Source: Anthostomella pinea (Eukaryota; Ascomycota; Sordariomycetes; Xylariales; Xylariaceae). Taken from it: 64,000 nucleotides of DNA. Position 1 is the stretch's first letter. Each line of letters starts with the position of its first letter. The position numbers and the translations under genes are program-made. This document shows positions 1 through 11,630 of this stretch, piece after piece. The DNA lies in the NCBI GenBank assembly GCA_963556695.1, contig CAUWAG010000007.1:1550001-1614000 (forward strand), written 5' to 3'. The notes beneath the pieces are model-generated. The model did no database searches. It was not told where the DNA came from and saw only the letters and a list, made by a program, of their open reading frames with translations.

Positions 1-1020
1 CAGATGGATCACAGTTGGATGACCAAGGCACAATCCGCACTGGATGGGGTTATACCATCAGGAAAGGCGGCACTACACAAGAAGTATACCGGGGAAGGGG
101 CAGACTTCTACAAGCAGAAGTAGTAGATGCTGAAGTCCATGGTGCTCTCCAAGGTCTTGCAGCAGCCAGGGCAATTGGACACGGAAAACAGCTATATGTC
201 TGCCTGGACAACACGTCAGTGGTAGATGGGCTCAATGGGACTCCACCCGAGACATCACAAAACATTTTTCTACGATTTCAAGAACTTGCCACAGCACACA
301 CTCCTGGAGTGACCGTCAAATGGATTCCTGGACACAGAGATATTGATGGCAACGAAGCTGCCGACACACTAGCAAAAGAGGGTGCCATGCTGGAAACAGA
401 CACAACAAATCTTCCTACAATCTCTTGGGTCAAGAGAGATCTCAAAAGACAGGGCAAGAAAGAGTTCAACCAATGGTGGAAAGACCAATCAGAATCTAGG
501 TATCAAGAAGTATACTCACATGCAGTAACTAAAAGAGACCTTATATCTTTTAAGAGGAGTACTTTACACAGACTTCTAGCGGCCAGATCTGGACATGGCG
601 ACTTTGCCAGATACCATGAACGCTTTGGGCACACAGATTCAAATGATCACTGCAGCTGTGGTGAGAAGAAAACACCACAACACATTTTCTTTTGTAAGAG
701 GCTGGGGAAAAATCGGCTACTGCCTAGGCATTCGCCTAGGGCAGCTTGTTTACAATACTTAGGGGAGAGGAGCACAGAATGGGCAAAATTCGTGGAGAAG
801 AGCAAGTTCTTTTCAACAATCTGCCCCCGATAGATAGCCTTCCTTGAAGGACCAGATGGATGACCCCAAGGTCATACCGCCGCAACAACGGGGATGGGCC
901 CGTGAGCGGGACTGACTGTACTTATTATCTTGAGACCTCCACAACCCTGCGATGCAGAGGCTCTGGGAGGCGTGGTTTGCACTACTGAGGAGCTACCCCC
1001 ACGTTAAATACAAAACAAAC
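1..1020 (+). mobile_element. LINE-type non-LTR retrotransposon, 3' end (left part outside window)
   Basis: The last part of a non-LTR retrotransposon: an RNase H domain, a short Cys/His tail, a 3' UTR of roughly 185 bases, and a short (AAAC)2 tail ending near 1020. The same 3' sequence recurs almost identically at 35839-36342, where the copy ends in a longer (AAAC)n tail, so the 3' boundary is well supported. The 5' part, including reverse transcriptase, is outside the window. The RNase H domain suggests a Tad1-like or I-like clade, which is inference. Confidence 0.85.
3..833 (+). CDS. LINE ORF2 C-terminus: RNase H domain and Cys/His tail (partial)
   Basis: Open reading frame entering from the left edge in the phase starting at base 3. 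It begins with DGSQ, the first catalytic aspartate context of RNase HI. Further on, HRDIDGNEAADTLAKEGA is the conserved last block of LINE and retroviral-type RNase H (His plus Asp). RNase H removes RNA from the RNA:DNA hybrid during target-primed reverse transcription. The C-terminal HCSCGEKKTPQHIFFC is a C-x-C-x7-H-x4-C zinc-binding-like tail common at the end of LINE ORF2. No internal stop is seen in this part, so the copy may be recent. Whether the whole ORF2 is intact cannot be judged here. Confidence 0.85.
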   Translation, partial: DGSQLDDQGTIRTGWGYTIRKGGTTQEVYRGRGRLLQAEVVDAEVHGALQGLAAARAIGHGKQLYVCLDNTSVVDGLNGTPPETSQNIFLRFQELATAHTPGVTVKWIPGHRDIDGNEAADTLAKEGAMLETDTTNLPTISWVKRDLKRQGKKEFNQWWKDQSESRYQEVYSHAVTKRDLISFKRSTLHRLLAARSGHGDFARYHERFGHTDSNDHCSCGEKKTPQHIFFCKRLGKNRLLPRHSPRAACLQYLGERSTEWAKFVEKSKFFSTICPR

Positions 1021-1480
1021 ATTACCTTTTGTAGCAGTCTGTCGTACTCGTCGTACTCGCACACCACTCAGCCCCCGTCAACTCCGCATAAATGCGACTC
1101 TGCGCCCTAGTAGTGCACATGCAGTCAGCTGTGACATGAGGACATATCTGACCGAACTAGGTCCGCCTTCACCTGCTGGGGATGGGGAAAGCTCCTGGAC
1201 GGGTGCTGACTTCACCACTCCACTTGACCACACCCCTCTTCCAGCTAGATGCACTCTACCGATGAGGATTGTTGGGAATCCCTATGCTGGACCATTGCTT
1301 TCGGACCGTTGCGTTCCCGTCAAAGGATAGCCCCTGGATTGCTGAAGATTTCGCCTGTTCAAATGCGCTGATTCGGGACGCCTTGTCAGCAAGATCTCTC
1401 AATCATCAGCTTCAATCACGCTGCTCTGTTCTTTCCGTACCTATTCTTCTCACTACCACCCTCAAGGCTGTGCTACATCC
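1021..1480. other. Intergenic, probable promoter of the PTH11-like gene
   Basis: Lies between the LINE tail and the ATG at 1481. Short open frames occur but none resembles a known protein or has supporting splice signals. Pyrimidine-rich stretches before 1481 fit a fungal 5' leader. Confidence 0.5.
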
Positions 1481-2769
1481 ATGATGGCCGGTCTGCGTTC
1501 TCTCAGTTCCAGCGGGGCTCTCCTTTTCGTTTTCATCGTTATTTTTACGGTAATATGTGCTACGGTTCTGGGGCTGCGCTTCTGGGCAGCTAGAATATCT
1601 CGAAGGAGTTTTTATCCGGACGATGCTTTCATAGGCCTCTCCTTTGTAAGTGGCCATCAATCGCAGATGCTTGTTGCGTCAGAATCTGACGAGTTGCTTG
1701 TAGACGAGTACATGTGTGTTGGAAGGTGTGGTCATTTGGGCCATCGTCAACGGCTGTGGGAAGCAGGCGGCAGAGCTCAACGCCTACGAGTTGGCCGTTC
1801 AGGGCAAGGTATACACAAACCACATAGTGTTCCACGTAACCAACTAATTCTGATCATAGCTATATTTCCTGAGCGGGATATTCTGGCTACTTGGCTCCGT
1901 CTTCGTTAAGCTGGCTGTCCTTTGGCTCTACAGCCGAATATTCGTAACAGACCAGTTCAGGCGGTGGGCATACGGTCTTATGGGGATAGTAGTCTGCTAT
2001 GGTATCTCCTTCCTGGTCGCCTACCAGACGAACTGCCATCCAATCTCACAGCTGTGGGATCCAGTGAAAGGTGGCTGGTGTCGAGATGTGACCGGTGAGC
2101 AGTTTGGCACGATTGGTGTTAACTTGGCTCTTGACATTGCAATTGTTACATTGCCCATGCCGACACTATGGAGTCTTAACATGCCACAACGGAAGAAGCT
2201 CATTGTCACCCTCATGTTCAGCATTGGTATCATGTGAGTCTACCCGTACTCACCTAGATGTGACTCGCTCACATGTCTCTAGAACGATCGCCACACTTGG
2301 GTGGAGGCTCGCTGTCACCATTGAGGCCTCGAAACATCCCCTCGACTTTTCTTACTACCTGTCGACTATTGGCCTGGTCAGTCTGCTCGAGGTCTGGCTG
2401 AGCATCATTGTGGGCTGTCTACCTACCTTGGCACCGGTGTTCAACTTGAAGGTGAAGCCGGCAATCAGCAAGATGAGATCTACAGGGAATCACAGCAGCC
2501 AAGGAGTCGCTGGCTCGCACCAGCTGAGAAGTTTCAAGCAGAAACGTCCTAGAGGGTTATACAGCGAGCTCGACGAGTCACGAGACAGAGATTTCGTGGC
2601 ATTACATGACCATGCCCCGGGGATGGCGATCACGGCGGAGATTACCTCAGATCCTTATTATGGACAACCGAAGCTGGACGAAGGGCACCGCGTGGTTCAC
2701 GTCCGAAGGGACATTGAATCTCAGCAATGGTATCAGGGAAATGACTTGTACCACCCCGTGGGCCGTTGA
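1481..2769 (+). CDS. PTH11-like / SAT4-family integral membrane protein (rhodopsin domain)
   Basis: Predicted multi-pass plasma-membrane protein of the fungal rhodopsin-domain family that includes PTH11-type receptors. Exons 1481-1645, 1704-1808, 1860-2233 and 2283-2769 join in frame to 376 residues with canonical GT-AG introns. Evidence for the family: an N-terminal hydrophobic helix, then a glycine-rich helix region followed by FVKLAVLWLYSRIF, a helix ending in NCHPISQLWDP, GTIGVNLALDIAIVTLPMPT, and a last helix with IVGCLPTLAPV, all in the order typical of the domain. The C-terminal tail of roughly 110 residues is hydrophilic and likely cytoplasmic. The ATG at 1481 is followed at once by a second ATG; either could start. 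There is no CFEM domain before the helices. The ligand or role cannot be told from sequence. Confidence 0.88.
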
Positions 2770-3150
2770 TGACCTGGAGAGAGGTTGAGGGTGAAGTTTT
2801 TACTCTCACGACAATGACGACATGGATCACGTACTTTAGCTAACGCTTTCTGTCATTGTTGGAGCGTACTTGGGCAAGGAAGCAATCCATTATCATTCAG
2901 ATAGTATATGTACAAGCATCAGGATCCCTCATATCGTCTCGCCGTTCCGTGTTCCGTGGGGTAGGATCTCCAGTGTTGTTCCTGGGCGGAGTACCTCCTT
3001 CTATGTATGGATCCTTGTGTGCTGTGTCGTGATCTGCATTTCAACTCCCTCTTCTAAATTGATGCGTCAAGCTTGGCTGCGGCTTGTTCGCTGGACCTGT
3101 TGCAATGAGGCATTCCGCATTCAGTACATGCCTGTGGTACAGTGAGAATA
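2770..3150. other. Intergenic, no gene seen
   Basis: 3' flank of the PTH11-like gene up to the TA target site of transposon A at 3149-3150. Nothing recognisable. Confidence 0.5.
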
Positions 3151-5378
3151 CCATCCCCCCCCCCCACATCTCGTACACCCCCACATCTCGTACAGCCAAA
3201 CCCCACCAACACCACCAAAACACCCCCTTATTCACCCACATGTAAAAGAAGTCATTCAGGTCAGGGAAATTCAACAAAATTATCATTCGAGAGCGCAGAA
3301 GCTGTTCATTCGTAATATCTAGTTGGCACCCGAATGGATCGCCCCGAACGGGTCTGCCTAGGCTTCTGTATGGCCTCCAAAGCGGCCTCTTCAGCCGAGT
3401 CTTTGTCTTCTTCTTCTTCTTCTTCCTCGTCATCATCAACCACAACGTCTGGTACATTCGCAGAGGCACCAGGGGTGATGTTACCACCCGTAATTATTAC
3501 CTCCGTGACTGTTCTGAACTTCTTGTTAGGATTAGGGATCTTCTGGCGCTTCTTTGGCCGTAGCCGCTCTAGTTCAGCCTCCAGGGCCTTGATCTTCCTG
3601 TCCTTAATAACAAGGTCGGTCTCCTTAGCCTCGAACGTAGTGGCTATCTTCCTGTACTTCAGCCAGGTGCCAGGAGACTTATTTTTGCCGAAATCCATGA
3701 TCTGGCGGCTCGTAGTAGGGGTCCGTTGGTCCTCTAATTCAGAGCTTTCAGGGGTCTCAGGCTTAGGGGTCTTCTGCTTCTCTTCTTGGATTTCGGGATG
3801 CGCTAAGCACTTCTTGTGGCTGATAGGATAATATCCAGTCGTTCTGAAGCCAGAGAGGATGTTTGCCTTAGTAAAAGCAGCAGTTCTGGCCTGGCTATAG
3901 CACCGAATGAAGTTGATCTTGTTAACAGGCGAGGCATCCGTCAAAGAACTTAGCTGAGAGAGGAATTTCTGGTAGTGAGCCTTCAAGGCGTTGTAGGGCC
4001 TGTTACCTAGGGGTTGCATACCGTGACTAGTGTGCGCAAATAAGGAACAGAGCAATATATTAACAAAATAACAAATGGTCATGAATTCGTCCTTATAACA
4101 CGCGTTAGCCTATATTAAATCAGGGAAAAATGAAGGAAGTCTATATAAAATAAGGAAAAATCATATACGTACGGAGGTGTGGCTACCATGGCCATCTAGT
4201 ATCAAAAGAACAGGCTCAGCTTGATCTTCTCCTTGTATCTTGTCTACCTATGGGATGAAGACATCTTCTAACCACCGGCAAGCTATGTTATTCGAAGTCC
4301 AGTCATTTGAGCATATATAATACCAATTGGCGGTCTTTCGAACCTCCTCAATGAACCACTGGGCCTGGAGGTCCTTCCCCTTGAAGATAATACCTGGTTT
4401 GAGGATTTTTCCAGTTGCAGAGATGGCCTTGATAAAAGAGGTCCAGCTACGGCTCTTGGGACTCTTCAAGAAGGCCTTCTTAGTAACAAAACTACCTAAA
4501 ACGAGAGAATCAATGCCTATAAAGCTAATTAGAATTTCTACGGATTTAAAGCGGTAGTTATAGTCACCAAAACCCGCCATGATGCCGCCCTTATCGACAT
4601 TATACGTGTTTTCTGGCTTGACCCAGCCGTAATCCTCTAAGATTTTAAAGAACCAGTTAACTGCCTTTGGCATGAAGCCCTTAAAGCGCGCTGATTCCAT
4701 CCTTTTGCCAATTTTGGTCTTTATTTGTGGGTTGCGGCGTTTGAAGCCGGTCATGAAGTGGTCTCCAAGGGGGCCTAAATTTCCGTTCTTTCTCAACACC
4801 TTTACGATGATCTCACACACCAGGGAGTGCAAAAGGGCTAGTCCTATCTTCTCTTGACGCAAAATCCAGTTAATTATAGTGCTTTCTTGAGTAAGAGAGT
4901 CTTTATTGGTGTATATGGCCTTCGCTTTTTGAGGGCTTGCCGTTAAGTCGGTCAGAGAGCGTTGTAACAGGGACGCCGTGTTTTTGAGCGCTTTTTTGCA
5001 ACGAAAGGCCCTCATCCGTGATATCTAAGATAGCATTCGCCATCTGATCCTCTGTATACGGTTTGGGAGGCATTCTAGGCGGCTATACGATGCTGCGGTA
5101 CATACAGAACAAGGCTTCAGACGAGGCTCCAGCACCCGAAAATCTCTATTCGGGGTAGGAAACGCGGGGTAATAGACAGCCAATCACGTACGCTGCGTGG
5201 GGTGAATTCTGCATTGGATTAAACCTTAAGATCAGGGCTATCTAGAGCACTAAATACGTTCTGAGCACCTTCAATATTGGGCTGAAAGCGTATAAGTGAA
5301 CATATAGGGTTTAGGTGGTGGTGGTGGGGTTTTGTTGTACGAGATGTGGGGGTGTCCGAGATGTAGGGGGGGGGATGG
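3151..5378 (-). mobile_element. Pogo/Fot-type Tc1-mariner transposon A (about 2.2 kb, TA-flanked)
   Basis: A complete but probably dead DNA transposon. Both ends are bounded by TA (3149-3150 and 5379-5380). The terminal inverted repeats start CCATCCCCCCC and extend about 66 bases (about 3151-3217 and 5313-5378). Each carries two copies of an ACATCTCGTACA-like subrepeat. The transposase lies on the minus strand. Tc1/mariner elements insert at TA and duplicate it, as seen here. Confidence 0.9.
3306..5073 (-). pseudogene. Transposase of element A (HTH_psq, CENP-B-type HTH, DDE_1), frameshifted
   Basis: Minus-strand transposase. The N-terminus starts at 5073 with MPPKPYTEDQMANAI, a pipsqueak-type HTH, but the frame is lost near 4925 and resumes in another frame running to 4248. 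A CENP-B-type HTH follows, then the catalytic region with YNVDKGG (first Asp). After the in-frame break, LLILDGHGSH (second Asp) lies across about 4180-4220. A GTACGT...ATATAG intron lies near 4112-4175, at the same place as in element B. The third Asp is replaced by Gly (QPLGNRP, where element B has QLLDNGP). The C-terminal part to 3306 holds a coiled coil, an acidic run and a basic tail. The frameshift plus the D-to-G change make this copy unlikely to be active. Confidence 0.85.
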
Positions 5379-6316
5379 TAGACGTCGTTTAACTCACCAA
5401 TGGCGTTGGAGGAAACGGCCTCATGAATAGCCGGGGGCAGAAAAGGCTGTCACACAACATTCAATACTCCTTCAGCTCATGCAAGTCCCCCGCTGCTTGG
5501 TGGTTGGTGACTGGCTGGCCTCCGGAACCCCTGCCCTTCCGACACACAACGGCTTCGCAAACCCCCCTGACGAGCTCACCGCTCGTTGAAGGCAACGAGT
5601 CGAAGCCGTCGTACGAGTGATCAGAAACTAGTCATTACGACGCTACATTTCAACATTGAGGCTCTTCGGATACCTGCGCGCACGCTTGCTGGGCCTCATG
5701 CATCGAACCCTGTTCAAGACGCTTAAGCAGTATATGAAATGTACCGGCATAAAATCCTGTGATAACCATCGGTATCAAGAAGACAGACCACAGAGGCCGA
5801 AAACCGCCATAGAGCGACGACCGAGAGCGCGAGAACAAGGCTGCGAGGACAGCAGCACTTCATTTGAGCCCCACTCCTTATCCCCCGGGCCCGGCCTCTC
5901 TTCCGCCCCAGGGAGCAGGGGGCTGTTGCCATACTTACTGCATGGTTCTTTCGAGTCTTACTATTTGCACCTTGATGTCAGGCTTTACTTGCACCTTGAG
6001 TAAGCCCCGCCCCAACACAAGTGCCGTGCATGTTCAACGCGGCAGGGAATGCTCTACAGTGCTCTTGGCCAGGGTGATATTGTCATCCCTTCAAAGGATG
6101 GATGAGTCTTGCAGGGAAATGCGGGCTATCCCGTAGATAGGACCACAGGGAAGGGTGCCGACCAGATCAGATCCAGTACGCACTGCACAGCTAACCGCTG
6201 GACCTGGTCACGGTGCATAGATGGCTAATCATCGGTGATGTATGATGCTCTCAGGTACGGAGGTTTTACGATCCGCTTGGTAGTTGGGTTAATTAGGTAC
6301 CTACTTACCCTATCTG
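5379..6316. other. Intergenic, no gene recognised
   Basis: Several short open frames on both strands overlap here, but none has recognisable domains or splice structure. Possibly the 3' flank of the P450 at 6317. Confidence 0.4.
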
Positions 6317-8421
6317 CTATCTTCGGAAATTGAACTTCAGAGACAAGTTGCCCGGTTTCATTAGAAACTCATCAACCATATCCTCTTCAACTCGATTGCC
6401 CGGGACAAGTGAGAACTGGTATTTTTTCACCAGCTTAGCAACCGCCAGTCTCATCATGTCGATTGCTACGGTCCGGCCCAGACAGCTTTGATGGCCTGTA
6501 TAAAGTCAAAACAAGCATTAGGTCAAGGTTTTGGGCACCGGTATTCGAGGTGAATACATCAGGCCTTTTGGAGTAAGGTCAGGTTGTATCTTACCTGTGC
6601 CGAAAGGGGTAAAGGCCGCTGAGTTTCGCAACATCTCGAGGCGTGTGCTCCACCTTTCTGGTATGAACTCTGTCGCACGTTCGAAACAGTCTTCCCCTGA
6701 GTATACAAGTTTGATTAGATAAGTACGTACTCATCCCCAGCCACCGGGGATCGAAGAGGCTCGAAGAGAAATAAATGAAGAGAGACTTGAAGATGTTCTC
6801 ACTTCGGCTGATGGTGTACCGCGGACAGAGTATTGTTGTCTCAGGAGGGATGAATGTCTTCCCAATGGTTACTCCACACTCCGTAGTCTTCCTTGCCCCA
6901 CTGCTAAGGGCTGCGGGATACAGACGCATTGTCTCGTTGATAACGGCATTCAGGTGCACAAGTTGGCTCAAAGCGTTTGGATCAGTTATGTCGGCGATGT
7001 TGAGTTCCGAATATATCGTCTCCGCGTGGTGAGGGTGCTTGGCCAACATGAAGAGGATACATACCAAGGTAGCAGAAGCAGGTGCACTAGAAACATCAGA
7101 CAAGTACTCATTAGCGTCAAACTGTAAACATGAGAACATAAGGGGAAGCGCAGCTGGGGGTGGGAATACACCGGGCAAATACTGAGACTTACCTTCCTGC
7201 CACAATCGAAAACAAGCTGTCTCCAGTGAGCCAGTGCTCAGCGTCGTCATTCCCAACTTGGCCTCCCTTCTCCATGAGGTAATGCGTTAGATCGCCAGCT
7301 GGCTGCTCCGAGTGCTTATTCTCTAGCCTGTCCCGCATCTGTTCAGCGCACCAAGCAAGCGCCTCAAACCAATCTCGAAGAACGCCCACTCGGGGAGCTA
7401 TGCGGAATCCAATATGAAATAGCCACGGGGCAGGGCTAGTGGGACCGAGTAGCGATAGAGCACGCTGCAGGCGGGCAATCGTGAGGTGCCATCCCTGGTT
7501 CTGCATCATTTGGAAAGATTTGCTGAAGGAAATGTCGCCCATTGTGTCGAAGCAGAAAAAGTAGGCAAGATCGCGAACACTAGTTGGGGCGTCCGACTCC
7601 GCATCAGACTCGATACATTTATCCAGCTGGTCAACATTCCTTGACACTCTTGCGTTATACTCTGCGCGAGCTGACAGGTAAGGTAGCCGGGTCAGTTCTT
7701 TTTCTCCTCAGGATGACAATGAGATAATGCAGGATCAATATGTCAGGGGATGTACCAACCGTCTGCTGTAAACCCGCGATTCCATACTCGTCGTCTCACT
7801 CCATTTAGCCTTGTTCCGCGCCGTAACGAGAGCCTGGTCTGGGTGAAGAAGGTCGTACCAATCGGCCTTGACGCACTTGGATCGAGGACCGTCAATGGCC
7901 ATGAAAACCTCAGGGCGGAATACAGTGATCTCGGAGGGGCCTAGTAGCGAAGGGTACTGAGGAGCGATTCAAATATGGACAATTGTGTGTTACTGACCTG
8001 TCCGCACAAAATCACCGTACTTAGCGTGCATCTCGTGCAAGACCAGAAAGTTCTTTGAATGCCGGACTGCCCAGCAATGCCATAGCTTGGTAACGCGCGC
8101 ATACCATGGCCCAGGAAATCTCTCTCTTGTCAGCGGGTGGAAGAAAGCTCGATAGAGCACAATGCTTGTCGCGAGACTGATGAAGTAGCTGTAGCTTGCC
8201 AAAGCGAGACAATAGAGTATCCAGGAGGCATCAGAGCCACCGTAGTAGGCTCTCGCTGTGAACAACAAAGCCAGGGGAACCACGTGCCAAATTGCCAGAT
8301 CTGGCCCATATAAGTGCCATTCCCCATGAATGAGGAACCCGTGATGGGCATAGATGCCAGTGACGGAACCGAGACCGATGAAATATGCTTCAGGGGGTGC
8401 GAGTTCGAAGACGCCCCTCAT
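6317..8421 (-). pseudogene. Cytochrome P450 monooxygenase (copy 1), one frameshift
   Basis: Haem-thiolate monooxygenase of the ER membrane, paralogous to the P450 at 9237. Minus-strand exons: 8421-7998, 7940-7760, 7661-7193, 7086 to about 6803, about 6696-6595, 6495-6317. Conserved parts are present: N-terminal hydrophobic helices, HPLTRERFPGPWY, the I-helix region (VAGSAPASAT across an intron), INETMRLYP (ExxR), FIPERW and the haem loop FTPFGTGHQSCLGR with the Cys ligand. In exon 2 the C-helix block RRRVWNRGF is readable only in a different frame from the upstream GDFVRTGPSEIT part. The switch is near 7804-7812, with no GT-AG intron to explain it. Alignment with copy 2 (RDKNLHRQYRRIW) places it precisely. 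Sequencing error is the alternative. The start at 8421 was chosen by comparison with copy 2; another ATG lies at 8454. Confidence 0.85.
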
Positions 8422-9236
8422 TTTTACTGTCGTGGAGCTGGAGCCAGATTTCAAACGCTGGCGTGGACTCAGGAGTTGACGAGGTGCCGCCTTGCCCCTG
8501 AAGTTTTGGGAATACCGCGACTAGGTACTGAATCCGTGACCGGAACCTGACATGTGCGCTTTGCAGTCGACTCATGGACATGTTTCGGAGATTCCTCGGC
8601 ACTCACTGTGGAACGTTACATAGTGTAATCCTCAATTCCCTTGCGGCGCTGTTTCTACGAACATCTAACGGGCAAGGAAGTCAATGCATGGCTCTATGGC
8701 TGCCTGACATCGTATAGCCTGCCAATGTGGTTGCTTCGAGGTCGGATGGTCTGCCTCGGATCGCCTGACAAACTCTTCCAGACGTGGACATCAGTTGTGA
8801 CCCTGCAGGGGAGCTCGTCTAGGGTGGCAACTTGCAAGGGGGGGTTCGTGCAGGGTCGACATGCAGTTGGTAAGCATGCAGTCTCCCCTGCTCCGCAGCC
8901 TGCCTTAAAGGGATTGCTCTTGGTGGGTGGTCGTTGCTGGAGGAGGGGTGGGTGTATATATTTGATAATCGGATGGCATGTTGGTTACGTCCAAATGGTT
9001 CACCTGCAGTTTGACTGTTGGTTGGTTTACCAAGGGAAACGCGTTCATCCCTAGCTTCGAGCTCATATATGAGGATTTTCAGAACCGTCACATGGAGGCT
9101 GGGTAGTCTTCTAAGCTGCGTCTTCTTATGCTCTCAGACCAATCATCACCTACATGCTATAGCCCTTCGAACTTCGAATACTTCTTGGCCACGAAACCCG
9201 TCCAGCCCACCATAATCGGCTGGGACGCTCGGCGTG
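8422..9236. promoter_or_regulatory. Shared intergenic region between two divergent P450 genes
   Basis: About 815 bases separate the start codons of the two divergently transcribed paralogous P450s, so this stretch must hold both promoters. No specific operator could be identified by eye. The role is inferred from gene arrangement only. Confidence 0.5.
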
Positions 9237-11114
9237 ATGGAGGCCTCTTTGGCTATCACTGCTACAGCGGTAGGGGTGATTTGCCATGTTTTGTTCTTCA
9301 ATCGCGGAGAGCACCACCTACATGGCATGCAGTATGTGCTGTCATTTGGTACAGCCGTTGTAGCACTGTCATGCGCCCCGTTTGTCATCGGAGAAAAGGC
9401 ACCATTCACATCAAGCCAGGTTCTGTCGGCAGCAGCATGCTACATTGGAGGGATCTTTTTGAGCTTGCTTGTCTATCGTCAATGGCTCCACCCTTTGAAC
9501 AAATTCCCCGGTCCGTCTGCAGCCAAGTTGACCAGCCTGTGGTTTTCCACACAACTCGGGAAGGGCGATGCCCATACGAAGGTTCTGGAGCTTCATGAGA
9601 AGTACGGGGATTTTGTTCGGATTGGCTCCTCAGACCTCTCCATCGTCCATCCCGATGGCGTCACTGCAGTGTATGGAACCGCGTCGGGCTGTGATCTGGG
9701 AGCATGGTACGACTTGTCCGTCCCCATGCTTTCACTACAGTCGACACGAGACAAGAACCTACACCGCCAGTACCGACGAATCTGGAGTGATGCATTCAGT
9801 GACAATGCTGTGAGGGGTTACGAAGAAAGGACCAAGAGCTACAGGGCAAGACTCATAAGTCATCTATCCCAGTCCGTCTCCCAAGAGCAGCCCGTGGATA
9901 TGACGCTGTGGTTCAACTTTTACACGTTCGATGTGATGGGAGACTTGGCTTTCGGGCGCTCCTTCGACATGCTGGCGACGTCTCAACAACACTGGGCCAT
10001 CTCGATCCTCCACGCTGGATTGAGAGCTTTCTCTATCCACGCTCCGGTGTGGTTCTTCCGATTTTTCATGGCAATTCCAGGACTTGGCGGGGACTTTCAA
10101 CGTTACGTTTCGTTCTGTTGCGACACGCTTGATAAGCGTATCAAGGTACCTACCAGCTATCATGACTCCCTTGTGTCTTTGCGGCGATTCTAATACGTCG
10201 TGTGAAACAGACCAAGGTTGATACTCCAGATATCATGTCCACTCTGCTCAAACCTTGGGAGGGTGCACCGATGCCTAAACGTGGGCTCAAGTTGCTGCAA
10301 GGCGACTCAAGGTTGCTCATTGTTGCGGGAAGGTTAGTACTGAGGCCACAAGCCCCAGGTTGAGAGGGCCCGCCCGTAAACTGACTTTGTCCTACGTGTT
10401 AGCGATACGACGGGAGCCACATTAACACACGCGCTATATGAACTGGTCAAGCACCCCGAGCATATCGAAAAGATCAGGAACGAGCTCGCACCATTTATGA
10501 CAGATGGACAGGTCGACTTTCAGAAGATCCAGAGTCTACCACACTTGAACTGCGTGATAGATGAGACATTGAGGCTTCACCCACCGGTACCCACGGCCCT
10601 CCCTCGTCGCACGCCATCAGAAGGAATCACGGTTGGGGAGGTGCATGTCCCAGGGGACATGACAGTGTGGTGCTCGCAGTATGCCATAGGACGCAGTAAG
10701 TTCTGCCGGAGCTTCGTTTTTCTGAGAGATTCCGTTGCTGACAATCTGCCCCAACGTACAGCGGAGAGCTTATATGAACAGGCTAACTCATTCATTCCGG
10801 AGAGATGGTCCTCAAGACCGGAGATGGTCGCGGACAAGAGAGTTTTCGCCCCGTTCTCACATGGTACTGACCCAATTTTCACCTCCTATCCGCTCAATAT
10901 CTCACAGAACTAACGATGCTCAGGAACCACTGCTTGTATTGGCAAGAAGTTGGCACTGCAGAATATACGAAACACCATTTCAGAGATTATAACTAAATTT
11001 GATGTCAAGCCGAGTGAGTTTGGGGACATTGAGTACTTGGAAGCGGGTACCAGAGATAACTTCACGATGGAGTTGCCTAGTCTGCGACTGTCTTTCGCAA
11101 GCCGAAACACATGA
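9237..11114 (+). CDS. Cytochrome P450 monooxygenase (copy 2), intact
   Basis: Membrane-bound haem monooxygenase that would use an NADPH-P450 reductase to oxidise a small lipophilic substrate. Exons 9237-10145, 10211-10332, 10403-10695, 10762-10863 and 10924-11114 join in frame to 538 residues. Domains in order: two or three N-terminal hydrophobic helices, HPLNKFPGPSAAK, the C-helix RRIWSDAF, the I-helix VAGSDTTGATLTHA, the ExxR motif IDETLRLHPPVP, the PERF-type FIPERW, and the haem loop FAPFSHGTTACIGKKLA with the Cys ligand. The HGE/HHLHG stretch near the N-terminus resembles fungal secondary-metabolite P450s such as the tryprostatin hydroxylase group, a recalled likeness and untested. The start is the ATG at 9237. 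It lies divergent from copy 1 and convergent with the multicopper oxidase. Confidence 0.93.
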
Positions 11115-11630
11115 ATATTTATCTAAGGTCCATTGGGATAATTTCGGAGTTTTGGAGAGCTCAGACATGTGGACGGAGTCGACTGTTTCCTCTCGTATGC
11201 TCTTAGTCTGCCAAGACCATCCAGTTTGATAGATTACCTGAGGAAGTCTGACGAGTCGCTCTCATCGTGCACCGAAGTGTCGTCTAACCTGCCACTGTGG
11301 ATCGATTATCGCAAAAACAGAAATAGCAACGCGTGAAGACTAAAGAGGCTGTTGATCTGAGAAATGATGATAATCTACATATTACGAGTACCGGTATCAG
11401 AGTAAACCATAGTTACACAAGTGCTACAAAAATTCATGTATACATCCAACTCCGTTTATAATGATCCTAATCTGGTCCGTTTACTTTTACTTTCAGTACG
11501 GAGGCTTCATAATGTCACAACCATAAAGAGATATTGCTTTGATGTCTCCAGCGCTGTTTCCCTTCGTCTCCTTCTCCCAATATTCACGATATGAATATCA
11601 AAAGCCGGTATTCCCCTTTGGACTCCGTGG
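11115..11630. other. Convergent 3' intergenic region
   Basis: Lies between the 3' ends of the P450 and the multicopper oxidase. AT-rich stretches fit 3' UTRs; no gene seen. Confidence 0.5.
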
